Source: Pedococcus_A sp963730585
Lineage (GTDB): Bacteria; Actinomycetota; Actinomycetes; Actinomycetales; Dermatophilaceae
Reading direction: 5' to 3'
DNA: 64,000 nucleotides
Assembly: GCA_963730585.1 (NCBI GenBank)
Contig: CAVSSL010000005.1
Coordinates: forward strand, 1-64,000
Shown: positions 55,721 through 64,000 of the stretch, in pieces
How the letters are laid out: the number at the start of each line of letters is the position of its first letter
Position numbering within the stretch: the first letter of the stretch is position 1
Notes under the pieces: generated by a model
What the model saw: the letters and a program-made list of their open reading frames with translations, nothing else
What the model was told of the DNA's origin: nothing
The model's database searches: none
Position numbers and translations under genes: made by a program

Positions 55721-55726
55721 TAGCAT
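55721..55726 (+). promoter_or_regulatory. -10 hexamer upstream of clpC
   Basis: TAGCAT lies 33 bases before the clpC ATG. An AGGAG ribosome binding site is in between, so this gene has an ordinary leader. Confidence 0.45.
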
Positions 55727-55758
55727 CGAGGTGATCTCGATTAGGCAGGAGCAGAGAG

Positions 55759-58275
55759 ATGTTTGAACGGTTCACGGACCGTGCCCGTCGGGTGGTCGTG
55801 CTCGCGCAGGAAGAGGCGCGCATGCTCAACCACAACTACATCGGCACGGAGCACATCCTGCTCGGCCTCATCCACGAGGGTGAAGGCGTCGCCTCCAAGG
55901 CTCTCGAGAGCCTCGGCATCTCGCTGGAGTCGGTCCGCGAGCAGGTCCAGGAGATCATCGGCCAGGGCCAGCAGGCGCCCTCGGGCCACATCCCCTTCAC
56001 GCCGCGGGCGAAGAAGGTCCTCGAGCTGAGCCTCCGCGAGGCCCTCCAGCTCGGCCACAACTACATCGGCACCGAGCACATCCTGCTCGGCCTCATCCGC
56101 GAGGGCGAGGGCGTCGCAGCCCAGGTCCTCGTCAAGCTCGGCGCCGACCTCAACCGCGTGCGGCAGCAGGTGATCCAGCTGATCTCCGGCTACCAGGGCA
56201 AGGAGGGCGCCGGGGCCGGCGTCGGCGCCGGCGTGCAGCAGGAGGGCACCCCCGCGGGCTCCCTCGTGCTCGACCAGTTCGGCCGAAATCTCACCCAGGC
56301 CGCCCGCGAGGGCAAGCTCGACCCGGTCATCGGGCGCGAGAAGGAGATCGAGCGGGTCATGCAGGTGCTGTCCCGCCGCACCAAGAACAACCCGGTCCTC
56401 ATCGGCGAGCCCGGCGTCGGCAAGACCGCCGTCGTCGAGGGCCTGGCCCAGGACATCGTCAAGGGCGAGGTGCCCGAGACCCTCAAGGACAAGCAGCTCT
56501 ACACCCTCGACCTCGGCGCACTCGTCGCCGGCAGCCGCTACCGCGGTGACTTCGAGGAGCGGCTGAAGAAGGTCCTCAAGGAGATCCGCACCCGCGGCGA
56601 CATCATCCTGTTCATCGACGAGATCCACACCCTCGTGGGTGCGGGTGCCGCCGAGGGCGCGATCGACGCCGCCAGCATCCTCAAGCCGATGCTGGCCCGC
56701 GGCGAGCTCCAGACCATCGGGGCGACCACGCTCGACGAGTACCGCAAGCACATCGAGAAGGACTCGGCCCTCGAGCGCCGGTTCCAGCCGATCCAGGTGG
56801 CCGAGCCGACGCTGTCGCACGCCATCGAGATCCTCAAGGGCCTGCGCGACCGCTACGAGGCGCACCACCGCGTGTCGATCACCGACGCCGCGCTGGTGGC
56901 GGCCGCCAACCTGGCCGACCGCTACGTCAACGACCGGTTCCTGCCGGACAAGGCGATCGACCTCATCGACGAGGCCGGCGCGCGACTGCGCATCCGTCGC
57001 ATGACCGCTCCGCCGGACCTGCGCGAGTTCGACGAGCGGATCGCCTCGGTGCGCCTCGAGAAGGAGTCGGCCATCGACGGCCAGGACTTCGAGAAGGCCG
57101 CCCGCCTCCGCGACGACGAGAAGAAGCTGCTGGCCCAGAAGGCTGAGCGCGAGTCGCAGTGGAAGTCCGGCGACATGGACGTCGTGGCCGAGGTCGACGA
57201 GGAGCTCATCGCCGAGGTCCTCGCCGCGAGCACCGGCATCCCCGTGTTCAAGCTGACCGAGGAGGAGTCCTCGCGCCTGCTGCACATGGAGGACGAGCTG
57301 CACAAGCGCATCGTCGGCATGGACGACGCCATCAAGGCGCTGTCCCAGGCGATCCGCCGCACCCGCGCCGGCCTGAAGGACCCGCGCCGTCCGGGTGGCT
57401 CGTTCATCTTCGCCGGCCCCACCGGTGTCGGTAAGACCGAGCTGGCCAAGACGCTGGCCGAGTTCCTCTTCGGCGACGAGGACAGCCTCATCCAGCTCGA
57501 CATGTCGGAGTTCTCCGAGAAGCACACCGTCTCGCGGCTGTTCGGCTCGCCCCCCGGCTACGTCGGCTACGAGGAGGGCGGCCAGCTCACCGAGAAGGTG
57601 CGCCGCAAGCCGTTCTCGGTCGTGCTGTTCGACGAGGTCGAGAAGGCCCACCCGGACATCTTCAACTCGCTGCTGCAGGTGCTCGAGGACGGCCGCCTCA
57701 CCGACTCCCAGGGTCGGATGGTCGACTTCAAGAACACCGTCATCATCATGACGACCAACCTCGGCACCCGCGACATCGCCAAGGGCGTCTCGCTCGGCTT
57801 CTCGGCCGGCCCGGACTCCCGCAGCGACTACGAGCGGATGAAGAACAAGGTCGTCGACGAGCTGAAGCAGCACTTCCGTCCCGAGTTCCTCAACCGTGTC
57901 GACGACACGATCGTCTTCCCCCAGCTCACGCAGGCGGAGATCGTCGCCATCGTCGACCTCGAGATCGCCAAGCTCGACAAGCGGCTCAAGGACAAGGACA
58001 TGGGCCTCGAGCTCACGATGGAGTCCAAGGCGCTGCTGGCGAAGAAGGGCTACGACCCCGTGCTCGGCGCCCGGCCGCTGCGCCGGACGATCCAGCGCGA
58101 GATCGAGGACGTGCTGTCCGAGAAGATCCTCTACGGCGAGCTCAAGGCCGGCGAGATCGTGCTGGTCGGCACCACCGGAGAGGGCAAGGCCGAGACCTTC
58201 ACCTTCACCGGCAACCCGCACCCCGGCGCCCTCGACCTCCCGGTCGTGGAGACGGTGGGCGACACCAGCGACTGA
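55759..58275 (+). CDS. clpC: ClpC unfoldase (Clp protease ATPase subunit)
   Basis: The 838-residue Hsp100 protein feeds substrates to ClpP. It has a double N-terminal repeat (1-145), the first AAA domain with GEPGVGKT (216-223), a UVR/middle region (about 432-460), a second AAA domain with GPTGVGKT (about 553-560) and a ClpB-D2-small C-terminus. The linker after residue 145 is Gly/Ala-rich. It is essential in mycobacteria (clpC1, Rv3596c) and occupies the same genomic slot. Confidence 0.97.
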   Translation: MFERFTDRARRVVVLAQEEARMLNHNYIGTEHILLGLIHEGEGVASKALESLGISLESVREQVQEIIGQGQQAPSGHIPFTPRAKKVLELSLREALQLGHNYIGTEHILLGLIREGEGVAAQVLVKLGADLNRVRQQVIQLISGYQGKEGAGAGVGAGVQQEGTPAGSLVLDQFGRNLTQAAREGKLDPVIGREKEIERVMQVLSRRTKNNPVLIGEPGVGKTAVVEGLAQDIVKGEVPETLKDKQLYTLDLGALVAGSRYRGDFEERLKKVLKEIRTRGDIILFIDEIHTLVGAGAAEGAIDAASILKPMLARGELQTIGATTLDEYRKHIEKDSALERRFQPIQVAEPTLSHAIEILKGLRDRYEAHHRVSITDAALVAAANLADRYVNDRFLPDKAIDLIDEAGARLRIRRMTAPPDLREFDERIASVRLEKESAIDGQDFEKAARLRDDEKKLLAQKAERESQWKSGDMDVVAEVDEELIAEVLAASTGIPVFKLTEEESSRLLHMEDELHKRIVGMDDAIKALSQAIRRTRAGLKDPRRPGGSFIFAGPTGVGKTELAKTLAEFLFGDEDSLIQLDMSEFSEKHTVSRLFGSPPGYVGYEEGGQLTEKVRRKPFSVVLFDEVEKAHPDIFNSLLQVLEDGRLTDSQGRMVDFKNTVIIMTTNLGTRDIAKGVSLGFSAGPDSRSDYERMKNKVVDELKQHFRPEFLNRVDDTIVFPQLTQAEIVAIVDLEIAKLDKRLKDKDMGLELTMESKALLAKKGYDPVLGARPLRRTIQREIEDVLSEKILYGELKAGEIVLVGTTGEGKAETFTFTGNPHPGALDLPVVETVGDTSD

Positions 58276-58280
58276 CACCC

Positions 58281-58312
58281 GGTATGCCGCGTGGGCACCC
58301 ACGCGGCATACC
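58281..58312. terminator. clpC hairpin made of two opposed GTATGCCG motifs
   Basis: A perfect 15-base-pair stem (58281-58295 with 58298-58312) with a two-base loop follows the clpC stop. Its arms begin with GGTATGCCGC, so two copies of the window-wide motif form the hairpin. No T tract follows. Confidence 0.6.
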
Positions 58313-58341
58313 GCGCCTGACGCGCGAAGAGGTTGAGACGC

Positions 58342-58380
58342 GAGGAGGCCCGGGACCACACGGTCCCGGGCCTCCTCTTT
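58342..58380. terminator. bidirectional intrinsic terminator
   Basis: A 16-base-pair perfect stem (58342-58357 with 58362-58377) and a four-base loop are followed by TTT on the plus strand. It lies between convergent clpC and DUF305 genes. Confidence 0.8.
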
Positions 58381-58391
58381 CTCGTCCCCCG

Positions 58392-59087
58392 CTAGGCGAG
58401 CCTGTCGAGCATCCGCTGCATGTGGTTGACCTGGGCCAGCTGGGTCACGTGGATCTCGTCGCCGAGCTGGGTGACGAGCTCGTCGCGGCCGTCGCGCTGC
58501 TGGTCGAGCACCATGGCCAGGGCGCCGCGGTGGTGGGCGGTCATCAGCCGCAGCCACAGCCGGTCGGCCTCGACCCCGCGCGCCGTGGCGAGTGCCTCGA
58601 GCTGCTGGGGGGTGGCCATGCCCGGCATCGAGCCGTGGCCGCCGTGGCTGTTCGCCGCGAAGCGCGGGTTCTCGGCCTGGGGCGGCACGTCCGCCCCGCG
58701 CTCGCGCAGCAGCCTTGCCATGTAGGCGATCTCGGGCTCCTGCTCGTCGGCGATGCGGCTGGCGAGGGCCTTGACCTGGGCGTCGGTCAGGTGGTCGCGG
58801 GCGAGGTCGACCATCACGATCGCCTGGGCGTGGTGGACCACCATGTCCTGGAGGAACCGGACGTCGTCCGGGTCCGTCGCCGCCGAGGGGGCGGGGGCCG
58901 CGGCGGTGCCGGTGAGCGAGGTGTTGGGCTGCCCCGGTCGCCCTGGCTGGAGCACGGGCGCGTTGGGCGACGCGACCGCCGGCGCGGCCTGGGCCCGCTC
59001 GGTACCGGTCGTGCAGCCCGAGAGCGGCAGGCCAGCCGCGAGGGCGAGGCCGGCGACGGCCATGGCAGCGCGGGGGAGAACTGTCAC
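58392..59087 (-). CDS. DUF305 lipoprotein
   Basis: The 231-residue protein has a lipoprotein signal with lipobox LSGC (Cys25), an Ala/Pro-rich linker and a ferritin-like helical DUF305 domain (about 70-231). His pairs (MVVHHAQAI, MTAHHRGAL, and a GHGSMPGM stretch) suggest metal binding. DUF305 proteins are periplasmic-side, often near copper genes. It is divergent from the secreted LVIVD protein gene. Confidence 0.9.
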   Translation of the reverse strand: MTVLPRAAMAVAGLALAAGLPLSGCTTGTERAQAAPAVASPNAPVLQPGRPGQPNTSLTGTAAAPAPSAATDPDDVRFLQDMVVHHAQAIVMVDLARDHLTDAQVKALASRIADEQEPEIAYMARLLRERGADVPPQAENPRFAANSHGGHGSMPGMATPQQLEALATARGVEADRLWLRLMTAHHRGALAMVLDQQRDGRDELVTQLGDEIHVTQLAQVNHMQRMLDRLA

Positions 59088-59198
59088 GCATTCGAGGGTA
59101 GGTGGAAGTTTTTACCCAATACAGAGGGATTCGGTCTTGTTTGCGTAAAGCCTGCGCGGCGAGGGTGAACGCACGTTCGAGACTGAGGAGAGACACGG

Positions 59199-60566
59199 AT
59201 GAGAGTTCGTCGACTGGTCGCCAGCGTCTTCGCTGCGGCCGTGGCCGTGGGCGGCGTGAGCGCCGCCAGTGCCAGTGCAGGGGATGGTGTCGGCAAGTCG
59301 GGGACCGAGCTCGGTCCGTACGAGATCGGCCGCAGCGCCAACGTCGAGCACCTCAAGAACATCCCGCACTCGGGGCCCCTGACGGGCGCCACCGGGTCGG
59401 ACCTCGCCTTCCAGGACGGCAAGGCGTTCGTGGGCAACTACAACGGGTTCGTCATCTACGACGTGACGACGCCCGCGCAGCCGACGATGGTGGCGCAGGT
59501 CAGCTGCCCGGGCTCGCAGAACGACATCAGCGTCTACGGCGACCTGCTGTTCGTCTCGACCGACTCCTCGCGCAGCGACGACTCGTGCTCGTCGACGGCG
59601 CAGTCGGCCGCGGTGAAGTCCTCGTGGGAGGGCATCAAGATCTTCGACATCTCCGACGTGGCGAACCCGAGGTACATCAAGTCCGTCGAGACCGCCTGCG
59701 GGTCGCACACCCACACGGTCGTCCCGGGCGGCGACAGCGTCTACCTCTACGTCTCGAGCTACTCGCCGCGTGACGAGTTCCCGGACTGCCAGCCGCCGCA
59801 CGACTCGATCTCCATCATCGACGTGCCGCTGAAGGCGCCGACCACCGCCAAGGTCGTGGCCACGCCGAACCTGTTCCCCGACGGCGGCTACACCAACACC
59901 AGCGGCTGCCACGACATCACGGCCTACCCGGCAAAGAAGATCGCCGCCGGCGCGTGCATGGGTGACGGCATCATCATGGACATCTCCGACCCGGTCTCGC
60001 CGAAGGTCGTCGAGCGGGTGACGGACACCGTCAACTTCGCGTTCTGGCACTCGGCCACCTTCAACGCCAAGGGCACCAAGGTCGTCTTCACCGACGAGCT
60101 CGGCGGCGGCGGTGCGGCCACCTGCAACGCCAAGATCGGCCCGACCCGCGGCGCCAACGGCATCTACGACCTCAGCGCCGACAACACGCTGACCTTCCGG
60201 TCGTACTACAAGATCCCGCGCCACCAGAACGACACCGAGAACTGCGTCGCCCACAACGGGTCGCTGATCCCGGTCGAGGGCCGCGACGTCATGGTGCAGT
60301 CCTGGTACATGGGCGGCACGAGCTTCTGGGACTTCACCGACTCGGACAACCCGCGTGAGATCGGCTACTTCGAGCGCGGCCCCGCCCCGTCCGGCGGTGG
60401 TGGCGGCACCTGGTCGTCGTACTTCTACCGCGGGAACGTGTACTCGTCCGACCTCGGCCAGGGCTTCGACGTCCTCGACATCACGGACCCGAGCCTGAAG
60501 AAGGCGGACTCGGTGCCGATGGACGAGCTCAACGTGCAGTCCCAGCCCGTCTACCAGCTGCGCTGA
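59199..60566 (+). CDS. secreted LVIVD-repeat beta-propeller protein
   Basis: The 455-residue protein has a signal peptide (residues 1-27, ending ASA). Repeated segments (VIYDVTTPAQPTMV, IKIFDISDVANPRYI, IIMDISDPVSPKVV, FDVLDITDPSLKKA) are typical of LVIVD repeats that form a beta-propeller. Cysteine pairs are spread through the loops. The function is unknown. A GAGGAGAG site precedes the ATG. DUF305 and LVIVD genes often sit side by side in actinobacteria, so the two may act together outside the cell. Confidence 0.85.
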   Translation: MRVRRLVASVFAAAVAVGGVSAASASAGDGVGKSGTELGPYEIGRSANVEHLKNIPHSGPLTGATGSDLAFQDGKAFVGNYNGFVIYDVTTPAQPTMVAQVSCPGSQNDISVYGDLLFVSTDSSRSDDSCSSTAQSAAVKSSWEGIKIFDISDVANPRYIKSVETACGSHTHTVVPGGDSVYLYVSSYSPRDEFPDCQPPHDSISIIDVPLKAPTTAKVVATPNLFPDGGYTNTSGCHDITAYPAKKIAAGACMGDGIIMDISDPVSPKVVERVTDTVNFAFWHSATFNAKGTKVVFTDELGGGGAATCNAKIGPTRGANGIYDLSADNTLTFRSYYKIPRHQNDTENCVAHNGSLIPVEGRDVMVQSWYMGGTSFWDFTDSDNPREIGYFERGPAPSGGGGGTWSSYFYRGNVYSSDLGQGFDVLDITDPSLKKADSVPMDELNVQSQPVYQLR

Positions 60567-60614
60567 GACGGCGCGCTGACCAGCGCGATTACCGGATCCG
60601 GCCACGCGCCCCCT

Positions 60615-60620
60615 TACTCT
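60615..60620 (+). promoter_or_regulatory. -10 hexamer, leaderless promoter
   Basis: TACTCT ends six bases before the GTG at 60627, which fixes that start. Confidence 0.5.
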
Positions 60621-60626
60621 GGGCGC

Positions 60627-61811
60627 GTGGCTGATCTGTCTCGTATGCCCCGACACGTCCTGACCGCCGGTGTGGTCACTCTTGCGCTGCTCGCGACGGG
60701 CTGCTCGGAGGACCCCAAGCCCAGGGCCACGGCCAGCCCCACGCCCTCCACGACGACCACGACCACCACCCCCACGCCGCCGCCGCTGCGCGTGACGGCC
60801 AAGGGCCTGCCGAAGGACCTGCTGGCCACGATGCGGGTCGTGTACCTCGGTGGGAAGGTGGCCGCCACCGGTGACGTCGCTGGCTACGTGGCCAAGCGCA
60901 AGCCGCTGAAGAAGAACGTCGCGCTCAACGGCTCCACGGGCCGGTGGAAGGGCACCCGCATCGCTGCCGTGGCGTACGGCAAGGACGTCACGCTGCTCGT
61001 GATGGACAAGAAGAAGTGGACCGTGGTCGGGGGCTGGTGGCCCTCGATGGGCCTGCAGCAGCGGGTTCCCACCAAGACGATGCGCGTGCTGGCGATCGGC
61101 TCCGACGCCCGGCCACAGCAGAGGGTCGACGGCCAGCGTGCCGACGCCCTGCACATCATCGGCGTCGACGCCAAAGGCGTGGGCGGCATCGTGGGCATCC
61201 CCCGCGACTCCTGGGTGCCGCTGGCCAGCGGTGGCACCAACAAGATCAACGCGGCCCTCGCCTTCGGCGGCGCCAAGGGCGTCACGCGCACGGTCGAGAA
61301 CTACAGCGACGTGCCCATCGACGGCTACGTCATGACCGGCTTCAAGGGCTTCCGCGGCATGATCAACACCATGGGCGGCATCCGGTTCGTCGCCTCCGAG
61401 GTGCTGCGCAGCAGCCACGGGACCACCCTCCTGAAGAAGGGCGTCAACGTGCTGCGCGGCGAGCCCGCCCTCAACGTCGCGCGCGAGCGCAAGACGCTCG
61501 CGAACGGCGACTTCGGCCGCTCTGCCAACCAGACTCGCCTGATCCTGGCCGGCATGGGGATGGCCCGCTCGGGCGGCGCTGCCAAGCTGCCGAAGTACCT
61601 CAGTGCGATGTGGCCGCACGTCCAGACCGACCTGTCGGCGGCCCAGGTCCTCAACCTGTCTGCCGCGGCCCTTGTCACCAACCCGGCCAAGGTGCCGAAC
61701 AAGGTCACCCCGGGCGGCGTCGGCATGCGCAGCGGCCAGTCGGTCGTGCTGCTGGGCGGCGGAGCCCAGTCGCTCTTCAGGGACATGAAGGACGGCCGGC
61801 TTGGCGGCTGA
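60627..61811 (+). CDS. LytR-CpsA-Psr family lipoprotein
   Basis: The 394-residue protein has a lipobox (LATGC, Cys26), a Thr/Pro-rich linker and an LCP domain: LAIGSDARPQQRVDGQRADA, VGIPRDSWVPL, NKINAALAFGG and a FKGFRGMINTMGGIRF region. LCP enzymes transfer undecaprenyl-linked polymers such as arabinogalactan, teichoic acid or capsule to peptidoglycan. Most are anchored by a transmembrane helix, so the lipid anchor here is unusual. The GTG start has a -10 hexamer six bases upstream. Confidence 0.85.
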   Translation: MADLSRMPRHVLTAGVVTLALLATGCSEDPKPRATASPTPSTTTTTTTPTPPPLRVTAKGLPKDLLATMRVVYLGGKVAATGDVAGYVAKRKPLKKNVALNGSTGRWKGTRIAAVAYGKDVTLLVMDKKKWTVVGGWWPSMGLQQRVPTKTMRVLAIGSDARPQQRVDGQRADALHIIGVDAKGVGGIVGIPRDSWVPLASGGTNKINAALAFGGAKGVTRTVENYSDVPIDGYVMTGFKGFRGMINTMGGIRFVASEVLRSSHGTTLLKKGVNVLRGEPALNVARERKTLANGDFGRSANQTRLILAGMGMARSGGAAKLPKYLSAMWPHVQTDLSAAQVLNLSAAALVTNPAKVPNKVTPGGVGMRSGQSVVLLGGGAQSLFRDMKDGRLGG

Positions 61812-62343
61812 CAGCCCACAGCCGGGTCCGGCTCAGGCGAGGCGGCCGCGCGTGGTGGCCCGCCGCGCCCGGACCGTCGACATCAAGGCCATCCGGGCCA
61901 TCGTGGCGCCCATGGCGGAGTCGAGGGTCCTGATCGCCAAGGACGCGGTCACGTACTACGAGGCGGTCCAGCAGTTCCGCGTCGCGGAGGTCGATGGGCG
62001 GGTCGTCGGCTGCGGTGCCCTGCACGTGATGTGGGAGGACCTCGCCGAGATCCGCACCCTGGCGGTGCTGCCCGACGCCAAGGGCGCCGGGGTCGGCTCC
62101 GCGCTGCTCGACGCCCTCGTCGACGACGCCCGTGAGCTCGGCGTGCAGCGGCTCTTCTGCCTGACGTTCGAGGTCGACTTCTTCCGCCGGCACGGGTTCG
62201 AGCCCATCGAGGGCCGGGCCGTCGACCCCGAGGTGTACGCCGAGCTGCTGCGCTCCTACGACGAGGGTGTCGCGGAGTTCCTCGACCTCGAGCGGGTCAA
62301 GCCGAACACCCTGGGCAACACCCGGATGCTGCGCCAGCTCTAG
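61801..62343 (+). CDS. argA: amino-acid N-acetyltransferase (short ArgA type)
   Basis: The 180-residue GNAT enzyme resembles the short N-acetylglutamate synthase of actinobacteria (M. tuberculosis Rv2747). Features are GCGALHVMWEDLAEIRTLAV, the acetyl-CoA loop KGAGVGSALL, FFRRHGFEPIEG, and a C-terminal AEFLDLERVKPNTLGNTRML that is diagnostic. It would start arginine synthesis. The start is a rare TTG at 61801, inside the LCP gene; this length fits the family. A GTG at 61852 is the alternative. Confidence 0.88.
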   Translation: MAADSPQPGPAQARRPRVVARRARTVDIKAIRAIVAPMAESRVLIAKDAVTYYEAVQQFRVAEVDGRVVGCGALHVMWEDLAEIRTLAVLPDAKGAGVGSALLDALVDDARELGVQRLFCLTFEVDFFRRHGFEPIEGRAVDPEVYAELLRSYDEGVAEFLDLERVKPNTLGNTRMLRQL

Positions 62344-63726
62344 TCAGCTCTCGTCGACCCGAGCCGGCCGGTGGGCCACGACCCGGATCCGGACGGAGAC
62401 GAGCAGGCACACGGCCAGCAGCGCGGCGGCGACGCCGAAGCCGAGCTCCGGCACCAGTGGCAGGGCGATGCCGATGGCACCACCGGCGACCCAGGCCATC
62501 TGGAGCACCGTCTCGCACCAGGCGAAGACGCGGGTGCGCAGGGCGTCGGGCACATCGCGCTGCACCAACGCGTCGGTGCCCACCCGTGACAGCTGGACGC
62601 CCAGGCCCGTCACGAGGCCGAGGAGGACGAGCGTCCACAGCGAGTAGAAGAGCGCCGTGAGCAGCGCCGCCACCAGGTCGGCGACGAGCGCTGCCGCCAC
62701 GATCGCCTCCGGCCTGCGCGTGCCCAGGGAGCGCCCCAGCAGGGTGGCGGCCGCGTTGCCGAGGCCCGCGGCCCCCAGGGTCAGTGCCAGCACGAGCGTC
62801 GCCGACACCTCCGGCAGCGGGTGCCGGCGCATGAGGAACGTCAGGAAGAGCGTCAGGAAGCCGACCAGCATCCGCGCGCCCATGGAGGAGACCAGCGCTG
62901 CCCGCAGTCCGGCGGGAAGGCCGCCGACCTGGCCGCGCACCCGCTGCCGGAGTGTGCGGGGTCCGCCGGCGCCGACACCCTGCGGCAGGGGAACGGTGTC
63001 GTCGATGCCGCGCTCGCCGACCGACGAGTCGACCCGCGCGGGCAGGCGGATGGCCAGCACGGTCGCGACGACGAAGATGGCGAAGGCCAGGCGCAGCGAC
63101 CACTCGGGCCCGACCCTCGCAAGCCCCGCGGCCAGGCCGCCGCCGACGGCCATGCCAACCACCCCGGCAAAGGCGTTGCGGGAGTTGGCCTGGACCAGGC
63201 TGTAGTGCGTTGGCAGGAGCCGGGGCACGGCCGCCGAACGCGTGATGCTGTACGCCTTGGACGCCACGAGGCAGCCGAGGGCCGCGGGGAAGAGCCAGGC
63301 CGAGCCCTCGGCGAGGGCGTCGGCCAGCACCCAGCAGAGGAAGGCCCGCACCGCCAACGTCGTGCCGATCGCCCACCGCCGGCCGTGGCGGAACCGGTCG
63401 AGCAGCGGTCCCACGAACGGCGCGAGCAGCACGAACGGTGCCATGGTCAGCAGCAGGAACCGGGCCACCTCGCCACGGGCATCGTCCGTCGGCATGGCGA
63501 ACACCGTGCCCGCGAGCGCGACGGTGACGGCGGCATCCCCGGCGAGGTTGACGAAGTGCAGCTCGATCGCCTTCGACAGCCCCGTCTCCCCGGCGCCGCC
63601 CCACGTCGTCCACGCCCGCGCCCGCCGCGCGCCGGAGGTGGTGGCCCGCTTGACCGCCCGTCCGGCCCGCGAGGCGCCGTGCCTCACCGCGGGGGCGGGT
63701 CGCCCACGGCGCGGCTCACCCGGCAT
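62344..63726 (-). CDS. MFS transporter (drug-export-like)
   Basis: The 460-residue protein has about ten to twelve membrane helices after a basic N-terminal region (residues 1-45). It has GPLLDRFRHGRRWAIG, the MFS loop motif, and resembles actinobacterial drug-efflux-like MFS proteins often found beside mutY. The ATG at 63726 overlaps the end of the mutY gene, so the two are cotranscribed. The substrate is unknown. Confidence 0.82.
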   Translation of the reverse strand: MPGEPRRGRPAPAVRHGASRAGRAVKRATTSGARRARAWTTWGGAGETGLSKAIELHFVNLAGDAAVTVALAGTVFAMPTDDARGEVARFLLLTMAPFVLLAPFVGPLLDRFRHGRRWAIGTTLAVRAFLCWVLADALAEGSAWLFPAALGCLVASKAYSITRSAAVPRLLPTHYSLVQANSRNAFAGVVGMAVGGGLAAGLARVGPEWSLRLAFAIFVVATVLAIRLPARVDSSVGERGIDDTVPLPQGVGAGGPRTLRQRVRGQVGGLPAGLRAALVSSMGARMLVGFLTLFLTFLMRRHPLPEVSATLVLALTLGAAGLGNAAATLLGRSLGTRRPEAIVAAALVADLVAALLTALFYSLWTLVLLGLVTGLGVQLSRVGTDALVQRDVPDALRTRVFAWCETVLQMAWVAGGAIGIALPLVPELGFGVAAALLAVCLLVSVRIRVVAHRPARVDES

Positions 63727-64000
63727 ACCGCTCACTCGCCGAGCCACCGGGCAGCTGGAAGCGTCCGCGGGCCAGCGGCTCGACCAGCCCGTCGGACACG
63801 AGGCCGTCGAGGCACCGTTCACGGCGTGCCTCGTCGGGCACGGCGGTCGCCAGCTCGGCCCGGGTGACCGGCCCGTCGCTCTCGCGCAGCACCGCCATCA
63901 GGGCGCCGCGGGCCTGGCGGTCGGTGCCGTGCCAGGCCTGGCCCCGGCGCGGCGGCCCGTCGTGCGCCGGCTGGCCGGCGAGCCGCCACGCGCACAGGTC
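63716..64000 (-). CDS. mutY: MutY adenine glycosylase, C-terminal part (cut by window edge)
   Basis: The 94 residues in the window read DLCAWRLAGQPAHDGPP, RRGQAW, GTDRQARGALMAVLRES, then a winged-helix-like end with DGLVSDGLVEPLARGRF. The Cys-Ala-Trp with nearby RR-x-Q and GTDRQxRG matches the end of the MutY iron-sulfur loop and C-terminus in actinobacteria. MutY removes adenine opposite 8-oxoguanine. M. tuberculosis mutY (Rv3589) is also close to clpC1. The 5' part lies outside the window. Confidence 0.8.
   Translation of the reverse strand, partial: DLCAWRLAGQPAHDGPPRRGQAWHGTDRQARGALMAVLRESDGPVTRAELATAVPDEARRERCLDGLVSDGLVEPLARGRFQLPGGSASERYAG

Noticed and set aside
59166..59181. Second LexA box, upstream of the LVIVD gene
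   Set aside because: The right half GTTCGA is perfect but the left half is GTGAAC instead of TCGAAC, so binding is doubtful.
55741..59196. Very long open frame on the minus strand opposite clpC, and similar long antisense frames over other genes
   Set aside because: In high-GC DNA the antisense frames of real genes stay open. These have no domain, no start context, and follow the codon bias of the gene on the other strand.

Overview
This is a stretch of chromosome from a high-GC actinobacterium. GC-rich third positions, frequent GTG starts, Lsr2, NlpC/P60 and LytR-CpsA-Psr proteins, leaderless promoters and a mycobacterial-type SOS box all point that way. A member of the Intrasporangiaceae/Dermatophilaceae is my best guess, but it is inference. 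From about 17.9 kb to the right edge, gene order follows a conserved actinobacterial block. In Mycobacterium tuberculosis it runs Rv3628 to Rv3589: ppa, dacB, a DUF2342 metalloprotease, tilS, hpt, ftsH, folE, folP, folB/folK, DUF3180, DUF2520, panC, panD, lysS, lsr2, clpC1, mutY.

Layout. 1-3.7 kb: a tandem duplication of an ArsR regulator and an SRPBCC gene, one copy intact and the other broken by two single-base indels, with a YdeI-type gene between. 3.7-6.3 kb: an ABC exporter whose permease is frameshifted. 6.5-18 kb: accessory and surface genes (a small conserved protein, a membrane-anchored gluzincin, a GAF-ANTAR protein, an RsbW-like ATPase, an epoxide-hydrolase-like enzyme, a phosphoribosyltransferase-hydrolase fusion, an MFS transporter, an NlpC/P60 hydrolase). 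17.9-29.6 kb: ppa, then cell-wall, tRNA, purine, FtsH and folate genes. A DUF2156 lysyl-lipid-synthase-like gene sits inside the folate operon. 29.4-32.4 kb: an inserted SOS-controlled DUF222/HNH gene and a frameshifted acetyltransferase. 32.4-36.5 kb: an orphan NuoD paralogue, a lipoprotein, a P450 and a MidA/NDUFAF7-like methyltransferase. 36.6-41.4 kb: pantothenate and NAD genes. 41.6-44.5 kb: lysS, a small membrane protein, lsr2, and a FhuF-like Fe-S protein.

44.5-48.6 kb is a DNA-repair island: split LigD polymerase and ligase genes face Ku and a Fpg/Nei glycosylase. 48.7-53.5 kb is a MoxR-DUF58-VWA-VWA module with a membrane S1C protease. 53.6-64 kb holds paaK, a candidate ribbon-helix-helix regulator with a perfect palindrome abutting its start, clpC, a divergent DUF305/LVIVD pair, an LCP lipoprotein, argA, an MFS gene and the 3' part of mutY.

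Three signals run across genes. First, the 8-mer GTATGCCG/CGGCATAC occurs about 33 times and forces rare codons. Second, many genes have a TANNNT-like hexamer exactly 6-7 bases before the start codon, as expected for leaderless mRNAs. Third, four single-base frameshifts lie in 0-5.4 kb and at 32.1 kb. They could be gene decay or base-calling errors.
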